Notes: generated by a model from the sequence alone, not told the origin. A stretch of DNA of 64,000 nt from Nocardia nova SH22a (GCF_000523235.1 NZ_CP006850.1:3348001-3412000); one strand, 5' to 3'. Shown: positions 17,806 through 27,407, numbered from the stretch's first letter. Numbers and translations are program-made.

Positions 17806-18300
17806 TCACTGTTCCCGCGTGACCCGTACGTCCGAGCTGCTTTGGCCGCGAGCGGAATTCGAAAGGGATGCTCCTATGGCATCGGGTGTCGCGTGGGCAA
17901 CCGCTGTCGCGGTGATCGGCCCTCCGCCGCGCTTGCGGTGGGCGAGTGCTGCTGCCTGCCCGTGGACGTGCGCGGCTAATTCGCCTGCGTTGAGCGGCGG
18001 AAAGTCTGGCGACCATGAGCGTTCCGGCGATTCCGGCGAGTACATCGCCCGCGGTGCCAGCCAGGCAGGTGCTTCGGATTGACTGGCGCACAGGTTGTTC
18101 GGTGGCACGACTGTGGTCGTCGCGTCCTTTGCCAGGGCTGTGGCGTCGATGGCCCGAGCGAGCGCGCAACCGAAATGCAGCCCGGCGATCACGCCGAGCA
18201 GACCGCGCGTGTACTTGTGGGCGGCGCGGTCGGGAACCGGTCAGCGTTCGGCGATCTCGCTTCCGTCGAGACTGCGGACGGTCGGCTCGGCGTAGTGCAT
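17806..18300 (-). pseudogene. nnrD: Degraded NAD(P)H-hydrate dehydratase (nnr) C-terminal remnant
   Basis: Landmarks of the ADP/ATP-dependent NAD(P)HX dehydratase are spread over two frames: MHYAEPTVRSL, AAHKYTRGLLGVIAG, TALAKDATTTVV, TAGDVLAGIAGTLMVARL and ELAAHVHGQAAALAHR, then GGPITATAVAHATPDAI. Lesions include an in-frame TGA at 18241-18243 where homologues have Trp, a small deletion that turns the usual TAG(S/T)GDVL into TAGDVL with a frame change near 18050, and a return shift near 18000. The N-terminal epimerase domain is absent. This copy is clearly inactive; the function must be supplied elsewhere. Confidence 0.85.
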
Positions 18301-18389
18301 CGGCTACCGCGGCCTTGCTTCTGTTGCGGCATAGACGATTCGAGATGTCACGATGCCAGCACACCGCATCGGCGCGCTACCTATCGCGC

Positions 18390-20039
18390 TCATGATCCGG
18401 TACCGAGTTGGCCTGACAGCACCCCGTGGCGACGGCGATGACCTCGACTCGGTGCTCCTCGTCCCGACCCGGGAATTACCGATGGCGCGGTGGATTGCCC
18501 CGAGCCGGTGGTCGGGTTGTGGCAGGGCGCGGTGGTGTCGGGCGGGTGTGGGTGCGCCGCCGGACGACGTTGGTGTTGTTTGTGTGCGTGTTGTCGGCGT
18601 TGTTGTCGCTCGAGGTCGTCGCGCACGTGGATGCGGGCGATGATCGTGGCGAGGAGTTCATCGGCGTGGTGGCGATGGTTGATCCGGGGTGTGCGGGTGG
18701 GGTCGATGTGTTCGGGGGCGATCCACGCGGTGCGGCCCGGGTGCCGTGAATCCGGGCCCGCCGTGGTGGTCTTCCAGCCGCCGGGGCCGTTGTGGATCAG
18801 CGCGTGGCAGGCGTCGCAAGCGAGGGCGAGGTTCTCGATGTCGGTGCGGCCGCCGGCGGCGAAGTCGCGGATGTGGTGGGCTGCGCAGAGACTGGCGGGT
18901 GCGTCGCAGCCGGGACGAGAGCAGCCACGCAGGGCAGCGATCAATGCCAGCCGTTGCGCGGGGGAGGCGAGGCGTTTCATCCGGCCCAGATGCAAAGGGA
19001 GCCCGGCGTGGTCGAAGACGGCCAGGTAGGGGCGTGAGTGTTCGGCGAGTTGCAGGGCTTCTCGTATCGGTACCACGGTGCCGGTGGCTGTGGATGCGAC
19101 CCCTGAATCCCTTTCCAGATCTTCGAGTTTCATTGTGAGCACAGTGGTGACCGGCATGCCGCGGTGGCGGCCCAGATCTTCGGCGACGAGTCCCGAGCGC
19201 AGGATCGCGGTCAACGCGTCGTGGTTGCGCTGCGCGGGGGTGCGATGATCGGCGCGCGCCGCTTCGGCGATCGCGGTGGGGTCGGCCGTGTCGATTTCCA
19301 CGGCGGGGCTGTTGGGGTCCTCGAAGTTGCAGACGCCGGGGCGTGCGTATTTGGCCAGCAGTGGATCGAGTAGGGCTCTCAGCACGGGGTCGATATCGCC
19401 GCGAATGGGTGACATGCCGTCGGAACGCTGGCGTCCGATCATGACTCCGCGCATACGGGCCCGATCCAGATCGGTGGTGAGTCGGCCGTCAGGGTCGAGG
19501 TGCGCGAGTATGCGGTCGCCGACCTTGTCGATGTCATCCGGCGATCCCGAGCGTGCGAATTCCGCCAGAATCTGCTCGGCCGCCTCCCGATCCGCATCGG
19601 ATACGCCACGCGGTACCCGGTTCATGACCGTGACAATCCCGCGCACGTGATCGATGGACACCTCGCCCGACGTCAAAGCTCCAGCAGTACAGGGTAATTG
19701 CGGATCTCGCAGCTCACCGTCGAGATCGTGGAACGTACCGACCCACTGCGCGGCGTTCACGCGGCTGCCTGCATCGGCACTCGACAGCCGAAGTGTCTGC
19801 ATGAGGAACCGTTTCACCGTCTTCGCGCCGGTCCGGGAGGGCAGTGACCGTTCCTCGGCCTCGATCAGCAACCGATGCTGCATTGCCGCCAACCGCCGCG
19901 CGCACGTCTCCACATCCCGCATCGCCGCCACCAGATCCCCATCCGATAGCGGCGTCAGCGAGCGTTCGAGCAGGTCTGAGACAGCCATGAGCGCTGGTTC
20001 GGCGACCCGCTCCGCAATCTCCCCGCCTATCGAATGCAT
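18390..20039 (-). CDS. DUF222/HNH endonuclease protein (13E12-type)
   Basis: A 549-residue protein with an N-terminal DUF222 region (AAMQHRLLIEAEERSLPSR and following) and a C-terminal HNH nuclease motif: GCSRPGCDAPASLCAAHHI, then GGRTDIENLALACDACHALI with the final His. The tail beyond the nuclease is His/Gln/Pro-rich and low in complexity. Such proteins occur in many copies in Mycobacteriales genomes and behave like selfish or repeat elements; the function is not established. The start at 20039 is the first sensible ATG. It is flanked by broken genes on both sides. Confidence 0.85.
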   Translation of the reverse strand: MHSIGGEIAERVAEPALMAVSDLLERSLTPLSDGDLVAAMRDVETCARRLAAMQHRLLIEAEERSLPSRTGAKTVKRFLMQTLRLSSADAGSRVNAAQWVGTFHDLDGELRDPQLPCTAGALTSGEVSIDHVRGIVTVMNRVPRGVSDADREAAEQILAEFARSGSPDDIDKVGDRILAHLDPDGRLTTDLDRARMRGVMIGRQRSDGMSPIRGDIDPVLRALLDPLLAKYARPGVCNFEDPNSPAVEIDTADPTAIAEAARADHRTPAQRNHDALTAILRSGLVAEDLGRHRGMPVTTVLTMKLEDLERDSGVASTATGTVVPIREALQLAEHSRPYLAVFDHAGLPLHLGRMKRLASPAQRLALIAALRGCSRPGCDAPASLCAAHHIRDFAAGGRTDIENLALACDACHALIHNGPGGWKTTTAGPDSRHPGRTAWIAPEHIDPTRTPRINHRHHADELLATIIARIHVRDDLERQQRRQHAHKQHQRRPAAHPHPPDTTAPCHNPTTGSGQSTAPSVIPGSGRGAPSRGHRRRHGVLSGQLGTGS

Positions 20040-20187
20040 GTTCGAATGATATCCGAAGAAGGCGCGCCGCGCACGCCCTTTGATGTGATCCGATGCCGGG
20101 AACCGGTCTGGACATACGACCGAAAATATTTGTGTCACAAACTGTTTCAACTCGATGAAGCCGGTCGCTATCGCGGAGGTGGTAGTC

Positions 20188-20484
20188 GTGGACGATGAGA
20201 CCCGGCCTCGGGCACTGGGATACATATGCGTGGACCTGGTGAAGACCTTTCACGATCTGGACCTGCGGATGCGTGCGAGAGCGAGTCGGCTCGGTCACGG
20301 TTATATCGGGCTCACCAGGAGCAGCAGTCTGATCGTGCCCGGTGCGCTGTTTGATCATGTTGCGGCACATCGGGTTGCGCTGTTGATCTTCCCCGATCTG
20401 ACCCACATGCGCGGCCGCATTCCTCCGGAACTCGTCGAGATCACCGCACTCCATGACCTCGCCACCGGCATCACCTACCAGTGA
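20188..20484 (+). CDS. Hypothetical protein
   Basis: A 98-residue protein from GTG 20188, eight bases after GGAGG, which supports this start over an ATG at 20155. It reads MDDETRPRALGYICVDLVKT at the N-terminus and ends ALHDLATGITYQ. The ALGYI opening faintly recalls serine recombinases, but no catalytic Ser/Arg pattern follows, so I do not assign it. It is divergent from the DUF222 gene. Confidence 0.55.
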   Translation: MDDETRPRALGYICVDLVKTFHDLDLRMRARASRLGHGYIGLTRSSSLIVPGALFDHVAAHRVALLIFPDLTHMRGRIPPELVEITALHDLATGITYQ

Positions 20485-20631
20485 CAGGTGTCCCCGGCCC
20501 CGGGCACAGCGTCGGCTGGGGAACGTTCGCGCTCAACCGATCGAGTGGGTTCGATAAGAATTGACCTGACGCAAAACCTCTGGGCACCAGTCGAAACGTG
20601 CCAAGGTCACAGTGCTGCGACCGACTGTTCC

Positions 20632-21495
20632 ATGTGTCTGCGTGACGGCATCGGGCAGTCGGAGCTCTCGGGGCAGCCGGGGGTGTACAACTACGACACG
20701 ACGCTCACCGCCGAGGGGGATCATTTCCGGCTCAACGGGCGCAGGTTCTACAGCACCGGCAGCATCTATGTCGACTACCTGCGCGTCGGCGCGAACAATG
20801 AAGCGGGACAACAGGTCAGCGTGGCTGTACCGGGAGACCGGGACGGGGTCATGCACGTGGACGACTGGGACGGGATCGGACAGCGCGAGACCGGCAGCGG
20901 CACCACCGTCCTGGACAATGTGCTCGTCCACGCGGACGAGATCGGCGAATTCCGGTTGCCTCCCGCCCCGGGACGGCCCCGGAGCCCGCTGGCGCATCTG
21001 CTGCTGCACGCCATCGCCGCGGGCATCCTGCGGGCGCTGACCGAGGACACCGCGACGCTGCTGCGCGAGCGGACCAGGACCTACTCGTGGGGCAATGCCG
21101 AACTGGCGCGCAACGATCCGCAGCTACTGGCCGTCGTCGGATCGCTGTCGAGTACCGCGTTCGTGGTGGAGGCCGCGGTCCTGGCGGCCGCGGACGCGCT
21201 CGACGCGGCGACGAATCACATCTGGGAGTACGGCGAACCGGACGATCGACTGGAACACGCTGCGTCCCTGCGGACTTCGCAGGTGAAGGTGGCAGTCGAG
21301 AAGATCGCGCTGCGGGCCGCGGCGGAGGCGTTCGACGCGGGCGGGGCGTCGTGGACGCGGGCATCGGTGCGACTGGACCGGCACTGGCGCAATCTGCGGA
21401 CGTTGTTCTCCCACAACCCGACCGTGTACAAGGCTCGGGTCGTGGGTGACGTCGTCGTCAACGACGCCGCGCTGCCGAGCGTCGGATTCTTCTGA
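20632..21495 (+). pseudogene. 5'-truncated acyl-CoA-dehydrogenase-fold (DszC/SfnB-like) gene
   Basis: The frame begins abruptly inside the middle domain (GIGQSELSG, then FRLNGRRFYSTGSIYVDYL) and continues through the C-terminal helical domain to NPTVYKARVVGDVVVNDAAL. Full-length relatives are about 390-400 residues; roughly the first 100 are missing, and upstream sequence to 20485 shows no trace of them. An ATG at 20632 exists but would give a protein without the N-terminal flavin-site helices. Best read as a truncated pseudogene. Confidence 0.7.
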
Positions 21496-21812
21496 TCCCG
21501 GGCTCAGACGGCGAGCGCATCGGCATCGACTCGATCCGGCACGGGCCGCAGCGTCTCACCGTCGGGTACGCGTCGGCGAATAAGGCTGCACCACAGCACG
21601 ACTCCGCAACGGTCAGCGTCGACCTGTCCTCGGAATCGGCCAATGTGGCCCGGCTGCCGGTGCCGCTGACCCGGCCGGTCGTGGACAACGGATCGCTGGC
21701 GTGGCACAGCGACCAACTCATCGTCCCCGCTGCGGGACATTGGAAGGTCATCGTCCGCTTCGACAGCGGCAGCGGCCCGAAGCTGGCCTCGTTCTACTAC
21801 CGGGTGTTGTGA
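21495..21812 (+). pseudogene. Remnant of a copper-transport (CopD/YtkA-like) C-terminal domain
   Basis: A 105-codon frame with no start reads from the preceding gene's end. It includes PVPLTRPVVDNGSLAWHSD, LIVPAAGHWKVIVRFDSG and LASFYYRVL before the stop. The VPL...G.W.V.VRFD pattern resembles the beta-sandwich domain at the end of CopC/CopD- or YtkA-type proteins. It has no ribosome site or start codon, so it is a fragment; the family call is moderate. Confidence 0.45.
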
Positions 21813-21937
21813 ATTCCGTGTCTGGACGAAGGGCTGCGCCGACCGTGATTGCCACGAGCTCGCGATCCGCGGGGGGCGAAGCCGCTCTTTCAGGTCCGCC
21901 GCGTCCGCCCGCGCAGTGATGATGTAAAGCTGTGGGT

Positions 21938-22735
21938 ATGGCTGCTCCACTCGACGACTCGCAGTCCCTGCCCGCGGAATTGCGTCCGTACCTGCAAGAG
22001 CTCGTTCGGAGCGTCCGACGTGTGTGCGGGGAGCGGGTGGTGAGTGTTTTCGCGGTCGGCTCGCTGGCGCTGGGCGACTATCGGCACGGGCGCAGTGATG
22101 TCGACGTGACGGTGGTCGTGGATCCCGCGCTGAGCGATGCGGCGGTGCTGCGGCTGGCCGATGTGCTGAGCGATATCGATTGTCCCGCAACGGGGCTGGA
22201 GCTGGTTGTGTACGACGCCGATGTCATCGGCCGCCGCTGCGATCGGGCCGGTTACCGGCTGGATCTGAACACCGGTCCGTTGCTGCCGTACAAGGTGAGC
22301 GTCGATTCCGCCGTGGCCCCGGCGTTCTGGTACGTGATCGATCGGGGCGTCGCCTGGCAGTCGGGGAAACTGCTGTACGGTCGTGCCGTGCGCGAGGTCG
22401 TGGCGGCGCCGGTGTTCACGGACCAGCTCGCCGCCGTGCGCGCCTCGGTGCGAGAGCACGCCACCGGCGCCGGTCATCTCGCCGACAACCAGGTGCTGAA
22501 CGGGTGTCGGTCGGTCGTGTTCTGCCGGGCCGGGCAATGGATTGCCAAACGTGCCGCCGCGCAACGGATCGCAACGGAGCATTCACGGTTCCGGCCGCTC
22601 ATCGAACAGGCGTTGCGGAGCTTCGAGCGGCCACGTGCGGACGCCCTGTCGCTTCCGGCCTCCGATGTCCGGCAGTTCCTGTCCTGGGTCGGGGAGTGCG
22701 TCGAGCATGGGCCCGAAGAGGAACAGCCGGATTAG
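21938..22735 (+). CDS. AadA-like nucleotidyltransferase
   Basis: A 265-residue protein with the polymerase-beta nucleotidyltransferase signature VGSLALGDYRHGRSDVDVTV (GS...DxD) near residues 40-60 and a helical C-terminal domain as in streptomycin/spectinomycin adenylyltransferases. Members transfer AMP to a small hydroxylated molecule; whether this one modifies an antibiotic cannot be told. The ATG at 21938 is preferred over a GTG two codons earlier. No resistance-island context is visible. Confidence 0.75.
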   Translation: MAAPLDDSQSLPAELRPYLQELVRSVRRVCGERVVSVFAVGSLALGDYRHGRSDVDVTVVVDPALSDAAVLRLADVLSDIDCPATGLELVVYDADVIGRRCDRAGYRLDLNTGPLLPYKVSVDSAVAPAFWYVIDRGVAWQSGKLLYGRAVREVVAAPVFTDQLAAVRASVREHATGAGHLADNQVLNGCRSVVFCRAGQWIAKRAAAQRIATEHSRFRPLIEQALRSFERPRADALSLPASDVRQFLSWVGECVEHGPEEEQPD

Positions 22736-22744
22736 GCGGCGTGT

Positions 22745-23308
22745 CTACTTTTCCAGTGCGGCACGGAGTTTGGTGACGAACCGGCCGAGGTGCGGGTCGG
22801 ATTCCGGCAACACCGATGCGTCGATTTCCCACCATCGTGCGCTCGAGAATTCGGCGGGATCGAGGTGATAGATGTGGTTGCGGTGACCGCGCATGACGTA
22901 CCACAGCGACACATCGGTGTGTGAGTTGTCGCCGACGGTCCGGGTGACCGTCAGGAACAGGGGAGCGTCACCGACCACCGTGAATTCGGGCTCGACGCCG
23001 ATCTCTTCGAAACCTTCGCGCCAGGCGGCCTCGAGCGGATGCTCGCCCGGCTCGACATGTCCGCCCATCGGCAGCCACAGCCTCGACTTCCGGTGCGAAC
23101 CGAGCAGCAGCACATGCTCGCCGGGGTCGACGACCGCAACGTAGGACACCAGATGCTGTGCGGGTGTGGCCGGGCGGGCGATGCGCCGGAACACGTCGTC
23201 GGTGCCGTCGAGCCAGTCCAGTGCCGTCTCGATGTGCTGGCGTTCGACCGTGTCGAGGGGCGCGATGTCCCGGATGAGCTGGGCGACAGCAGCTGTGGCG
23301 GGCCTCAT
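22745..23308 (-). CDS. NUDIX hydrolase
   Basis: A 187-residue protein with a complete Nudix box, GGHVEPGEHPLEAAWREGFE followed by EIGV, which supplies the Mg2+-binding Glu residues for nucleoside-diphosphate-X hydrolysis. An N-terminal helical extension of about 45 residues precedes the domain. The open frame continues far upstream, but the extra part is antisense to the neighbour; I start at the ATG at 23308. A TATGGT box six bases before this ATG would fit a leaderless transcript. Confidence 0.8.
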   Translation of the reverse strand: MRPATAAVAQLIRDIAPLDTVERQHIETALDWLDGTDDVFRRIARPATPAQHLVSYVAVVDPGEHVLLLGSHRKSRLWLPMGGHVEPGEHPLEAAWREGFEEIGVEPEFTVVGDAPLFLTVTRTVGDNSHTDVSLWYVMRGHRNHIYHLDPAEFSSARWWEIDASVLPESDPHLGRFVTKLRAALEK

Positions 23309-23337
23309 GGTGCGACCATAGCGGCGAGCACCGACAT
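23309..23337 (-). repeat. Short dispersed repeat, copy 2 (abutting NUDIX start)
   Basis: A 29-bp match (three mismatches) to 15441-15469, directly before the NUDIX start codon. On the minus strand it contains GCCGCTATGGTC, whose TATGGT could serve as a -10 box. Confidence 0.55.
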
Positions 23338-23416
23338 GCTGGTTACGGCGAAACCATTCATCGCCCCACGCCCGCCCACCACGGGCCGAAAGACGCTGCG
23401 CCATAGAGTGATACCC

Positions 23417-24238
23417 ATGTGTGTCTCCGTCGCGCGTGCCGCATTCAGCGGTACCACCGTCTACTGCGGAAGAGTCGACCATCCCTATCACGGCGTCATT
23501 CACGTTCTCGGATACCAGAACACCGCCGCCGACCTGTCCGGCGGAGCCAACGCCATGCTCCTGCACCTGCCCGCCGCCGCGCCCATGACGCCCGACAACT
23601 TCATTTCGGTCCGGCAGCACGCAGACGTACTGCGGCGGATGGTCGACGCCGTGCGTCCGGTCCCGACCGCGAGCTCGCGGTCCCGTCACATCGACTGGAT
23701 GGGTTCCGGTCGGGAAGTCCGTATCTTCGAGCACGACGTGTACACGGTGCTCCTCGCCGCCGACCCGCGGCAGATCCCCGAGGCGCTCGATCGCGTGCCC
23801 CGGCGGCGCAGGCCACGACTTCGCCCCGAACTGTTCACCTTCTACGCCGAGCACTTCCCCGATCACACAATCGCGTTGTGCTGCTTCGACAATGCCGAGG
23901 CCGAACAGGCCAAGCCACTGATGCTGTGGTACGAGCCCATAGAGCCCGACCTGCTCGTCGCACCCGCACTCGACGCGCACACGGGCGCCGCGCCCACCCC
24001 GGGCGCCCCTGTCCCCGTTGACCATTGGGTTCTGTTCGGCAGCGACGAAGCACCTCCGGAATGGGGCCAGCCGGTGGACTATCCGGCCGACATGTCCCGT
24101 GGCCTGCGCTCGTATCTGCCCGACACGGTGATCGGCCGATACTACGGCGGAGGCACGCCACTTCCCAACGGCGACTTCGCCATCGACCGCGCCGACCTGC
24201 TCCGCGACGAACCCGAGAACCGCATCCGCCGGATGTGA
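23417..24238 (+). CDS. Conserved hypothetical protein
   Basis: A 273-residue protein beginning MCVSVARAAFSGTTVYCGRV, with YHGVIHVLGYQNTAA and NAMLLHLPA following. The pattern looks like a soluble alpha/beta protein with a near-N-terminal Cys (Cys2), which might become an N-terminal nucleophile as in NRDE/Ntn proteins. That is a speculation from position only. It is divergent from the NUDIX gene. Confidence 0.65.
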   Translation: MCVSVARAAFSGTTVYCGRVDHPYHGVIHVLGYQNTAADLSGGANAMLLHLPAAAPMTPDNFISVRQHADVLRRMVDAVRPVPTASSRSRHIDWMGSGREVRIFEHDVYTVLLAADPRQIPEALDRVPRRRRPRLRPELFTFYAEHFPDHTIALCCFDNAEAEQAKPLMLWYEPIEPDLLVAPALDAHTGAAPTPGAPVPVDHWVLFGSDEAPPEWGQPVDYPADMSRGLRSYLPDTVIGRYYGGGTPLPNGDFAIDRADLLRDEPENRIRRM

Positions 24239-24287
24239 TCGGGGCGTAACGGAAACGGCCGGCCCGACACTCAGCGGTAGCGCCCGG

Positions 24288-25931
24288 TCACCGCGTCAGC
24301 GTGAACCCGTCGTAGTCGTCGGCGGCGACCTGATCGCACTTTTCGCGATAGGCCCCGACGCCGCCGATGTAGGCGTACATCACCCTCGGCTTGCCGGGCA
24401 CATTCGACCCCACGTACCAGGAGTCCACCTTCGGATACAGCGTCATGGCGCCGGCTTCTTCGACGTGGCGCGTCCAGTCCTGCTCCGCGTCGGACTCGGC
24501 CTCGATGGTCGTGACGCCCTTGGACCGCAACGCGTCGATCGCGTCCGCCACCCAGTCGACGTGCTGCTCGATGGACACCATCATGTTCGACAGCACCGAG
24601 GGACTGCCCGGGCCCGTGATCGTGAAGAGGTTCGGAAAGCCCGCGACCGCGAGACCGAGGTAGGTGACGGGCCCGGCAGCCCACTTGTCCCGCAGCGACA
24701 CACCGTCCCGCCCGCGAATGTCGATGGCGTCGAGCGCACCGGTCATCGCGTCGTATCCGGTGGCGTAGATGATGTCGTCGAACTCGAAACTCTCCTGCGT
24801 CGTCGCGAGTCCGGACGCGGTGACCTCGGTGAGCGGGGTCGCGCGAACGTCCACGAGCCGGACATTGGGGCGATTGAAGGTCTCGTAGTAGTCCGTTCCC
24901 AGGACAGGACGCTTGACGCCGAAGAGGCCCTCGGGCTGCAGCAGCCGGGCGACAGCCGGATCCGTCACGATCTCCGCGATGCGATCGCGGATGAACTGGG
25001 CGGCGGTCTCGTTGGCGGCCTCGTCGGCGAGCAGGTCGGTGAATCCGACCAGCATGCTGACCAATTCGCTGTTCTTGTCCTCCCATACCCTGCGGTAGAA
25101 GGCATTTCGCTCTTCCTCGCTCACCTCGAGCGCCCCCTTGGTGGCCTCGGGCTGGGCGATACCGAAGCCCGATTCCCGGTTCGCTTTGCGCACCTCGCGG
25201 TAGCGCGATTTGATCCCGCGCTGGAATTCGGGATCGATCGGGTGATTGCCGGCGGGCAGAACATAGTTGGCGGTGCGCTGGAAGACGGTGAGCTGCTCGG
25301 CCGCCTCGGCGACGAGCGGAATGACCTGCACCCCTGAGGAACCGGTGCCGATCACCGCGACCCGCCGCCCGGTGAAGTCCACCTCCTGCTCGGGCCAGTT
25401 GCCCGTGTGGAAACTGCGGCCCCGGAACGTCTCGATGCCGGGAACCTCCACCATCTTCGGCGCCGACAGACAGCCCGTCGCCATGATCGCGAACCGCGCC
25501 GAGACGACATCGCCCCCATCGGTCGTGATCCGCCACCGCGCGGCGGACTCGTCGTAGACCGCGGCGGTGACCCGCGTCCGCAACCGCACGTCTTTACGCA
25601 GATCGAAACGATCCGCGACGTGGTTGATGTAGCGGAGCAACTCCGGCTGCGGCGGCAACTTCTCCGTCCACTCCCACTCCTGCTCGAGCTCCGGATCGAA
25701 GGAGTAGTTGTAGTACATGCTCTTCACGTCGACGCGCGCGCCCGGATAGCGGTTCCAGTACCACGTGCCGCCGAGTCCGGCGCCGGCTTCGAACACCTGC
25801 GCCGAGAGTCCGAGTTCGCGCAACTTGTGCAACATGTGGAGCCCTGCGAATCCGGCTCCGACGACGACCGCGTCGATCTCGCGGGTCTGCTGCCCGGCCG
25901 AGGACGCGGAGTGCTCCGAGGTCGTTGTCAT
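24288..25931 (-). CDS. Flavin-containing Baeyer-Villiger-type monooxygenase
   Basis: A 547-residue two-dinucleotide-fold enzyme. The FAD motif is VVGAGFAGLHMLHKLRELG near residue 22, the NADPH motif is VAVIGTGSSGVQVIPLVAE, and the Baeyer-Villiger fingerprint FxGxxxHxxxW appears as FRGRSFHTGNWP. Such enzymes insert oxygen into ketones to give esters or lactones. The ATG at 25931 is preceded by AGGCAGG. It is 231 bp from the P450 gene on the same strand, and the two may act on one hydrophobic substrate. Confidence 0.88.
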   Translation of the reverse strand: MTTTSEHSASSAGQQTREIDAVVVGAGFAGLHMLHKLRELGLSAQVFEAGAGLGGTWYWNRYPGARVDVKSMYYNYSFDPELEQEWEWTEKLPPQPELLRYINHVADRFDLRKDVRLRTRVTAAVYDESAARWRITTDGGDVVSARFAIMATGCLSAPKMVEVPGIETFRGRSFHTGNWPEQEVDFTGRRVAVIGTGSSGVQVIPLVAEAAEQLTVFQRTANYVLPAGNHPIDPEFQRGIKSRYREVRKANRESGFGIAQPEATKGALEVSEEERNAFYRRVWEDKNSELVSMLVGFTDLLADEAANETAAQFIRDRIAEIVTDPAVARLLQPEGLFGVKRPVLGTDYYETFNRPNVRLVDVRATPLTEVTASGLATTQESFEFDDIIYATGYDAMTGALDAIDIRGRDGVSLRDKWAAGPVTYLGLAVAGFPNLFTITGPGSPSVLSNMMVSIEQHVDWVADAIDALRSKGVTTIEAESDAEQDWTRHVEEAGAMTLYPKVDSWYVGSNVPGKPRVMYAYIGGVGAYREKCDQVAADDYDGFTLTR

Positions 25932-26162
25932 CGTGGGACCTGCCTTTCAACGAGTCGCCGTCGGATGTCCGGACAGCGGTTCGGCCGGACGGTGTGAACC
26001 TGTTCCAGACCGGCACACGCTGCACGTTAGCCGAACATCTGCACGCACGCTCGGCGTTCCGGACAACAGCCGTCGAATTCGCTTGCTGCACAGCGTAAAC
26101 GCAGGCAGGGCCGTTGATGTCGTTGCAGGGCAGCACATACCGTCGCGACTCGGCCCCGTCCA

Positions 26163-27407
26163 TCAGGCCAGACGCATCGGCGAGCACGCCGGAAACCGGA
26201 CCGGTAGCGTCGCCAGTGCCCGGTGGAACTGTCCCGGCCGCCAATCCAGTTGCCGCGCAGGTAATTGCGGGCGGATGTCCGGCAGCGCGTCGAGCAGCAG
26301 GTCGATGCATTGCGAGGTGATCGTCAGGGCGAGGGACTGGGCCGGGCAGGTGTGCGGACCGGCGCCCCACGCCAGGTGCGACCGGTTACCTTTGCGGTCA
26401 CCGTCCACGGCGGGATCGTTGTTGCACGCGGCCAAGCTGATGACCACCGGTTCATCGGCGGGCAGCCACATATCGCCGACGAGTTGCGGCTGTCTGGGGT
26501 AGCTCACGCACCAGTTCGCCAGCGGCGGATCCTCGAACAGCACGGCGTCGATGGCGTCGCGGGTGGCCATGGCGCCGCTGAGGACCTCGCCGCCGTACTG
26601 CTCGTCGGTCATCAACAGCAGCAACGCGTTGAGGATGAGATTGCAGGTCGGCTCCGTGCCCATCGAGAACAGCAGCGCCGCCTGATTCACCATCTCCATG
26701 AGATCGAGTCCGTCCGGATGCCGCAGCAGTTCCGAGGTCAGATCGTCGCCCGGCTCGGCCTGCTTGCGGTGGACGACTCCGACCAGAGCGTCGACGAAAC
26801 GCTGCTGCCCCTCCTCGGCGCCTACTCCCTCCAGCATCGCGGCCATGCCCTGATAGGCCTCGGCCGCGGCGTCTTCGGGAAAGCCCATCAGTTCACTGAG
26901 GACTCGGAAGGTCAGCGGATACGCGTAGTCCATCCGCAGGTCGGCGGTACCGCGTTCGCAGAATCCGTTGATCAGCGTCTCGGCGGCCCGTGCGACCGAT
27001 CCGTGCGTCTTGTGCAGGTCGACGGATTCCAGCGCCGCGAAGATGGTGCGCCGATACCGCTCGTGTTCCACGCCCGCGGTGCGCATCGCGTTCTGGCGAT
27101 AGCCCAGCATCGGTACCAGCGGACAGTCCGAGGCGGCGTTCTTCTCCCATCGGCGGGAGTCGGCGGGGAAATGCTGCTCGTCGTTGAGGATCTGCACGGC
27201 CGCTTGATAGCCGATCACGAGCGTCGCGGGCACGCCCGGAGACAGCTCGATCGGTACCAGCGGGCCGTGACGTCTCATGGTCTCGTAGGCGCGGTGCGGA
27301 TCGGCGGCGAAGGCGGGGGAATCCAGGCGGAGATACGAGTCGGCGGATTCCGCGGGTCCGTGCGCGATGGGGGATTCGCCCGGCACACCCGGGTCTGTAT
27401 CGCTCAA
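26163..27407 (-). CDS. Cytochrome P450 lacking the ExxR motif (CYP157/conservon-like)
   Basis: A 414-residue P450. The heme-ligand loop is HLAWGAGPHTCPAQSLAL, with the Cys thiolate kept but the usual leading Phe replaced. In the K-helix region the near-universal ExxR is absent: it reads VLFEDPPLANWCVSYPR. The combination resembles the CYP157-type P450s that accompany GTPase conservons in Streptomyces and that also deviate at ExxR. No conservon genes are in this window. The start is a TTG at 27407 behind GAGGG. Confidence 0.85.
   Translation of the reverse strand: MSDTDPGVPGESPIAHGPAESADSYLRLDSPAFAADPHRAYETMRRHGPLVPIELSPGVPATLVIGYQAAVQILNDEQHFPADSRRWEKNAASDCPLVPMLGYRQNAMRTAGVEHERYRRTIFAALESVDLHKTHGSVARAAETLINGFCERGTADLRMDYAYPLTFRVLSELMGFPEDAAAEAYQGMAAMLEGVGAEEGQQRFVDALVGVVHRKQAEPGDDLTSELLRHPDGLDLMEMVNQAALLFSMGTEPTCNLILNALLLLMTDEQYGGEVLSGAMATRDAIDAVLFEDPPLANWCVSYPRQPQLVGDMWLPADEPVVISLAACNNDPAVDGDRKGNRSHLAWGAGPHTCPAQSLALTITSQCIDLLLDALPDIRPQLPARQLDWRPGQFHRALATLPVRFPACSPMRLA

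Noticed and set aside
23309..24025. N-terminal extension of the NUDIX gene
   Set aside because: It is antisense to the 273-residue gene at 23417-24238 and has no NUDIX-family features.
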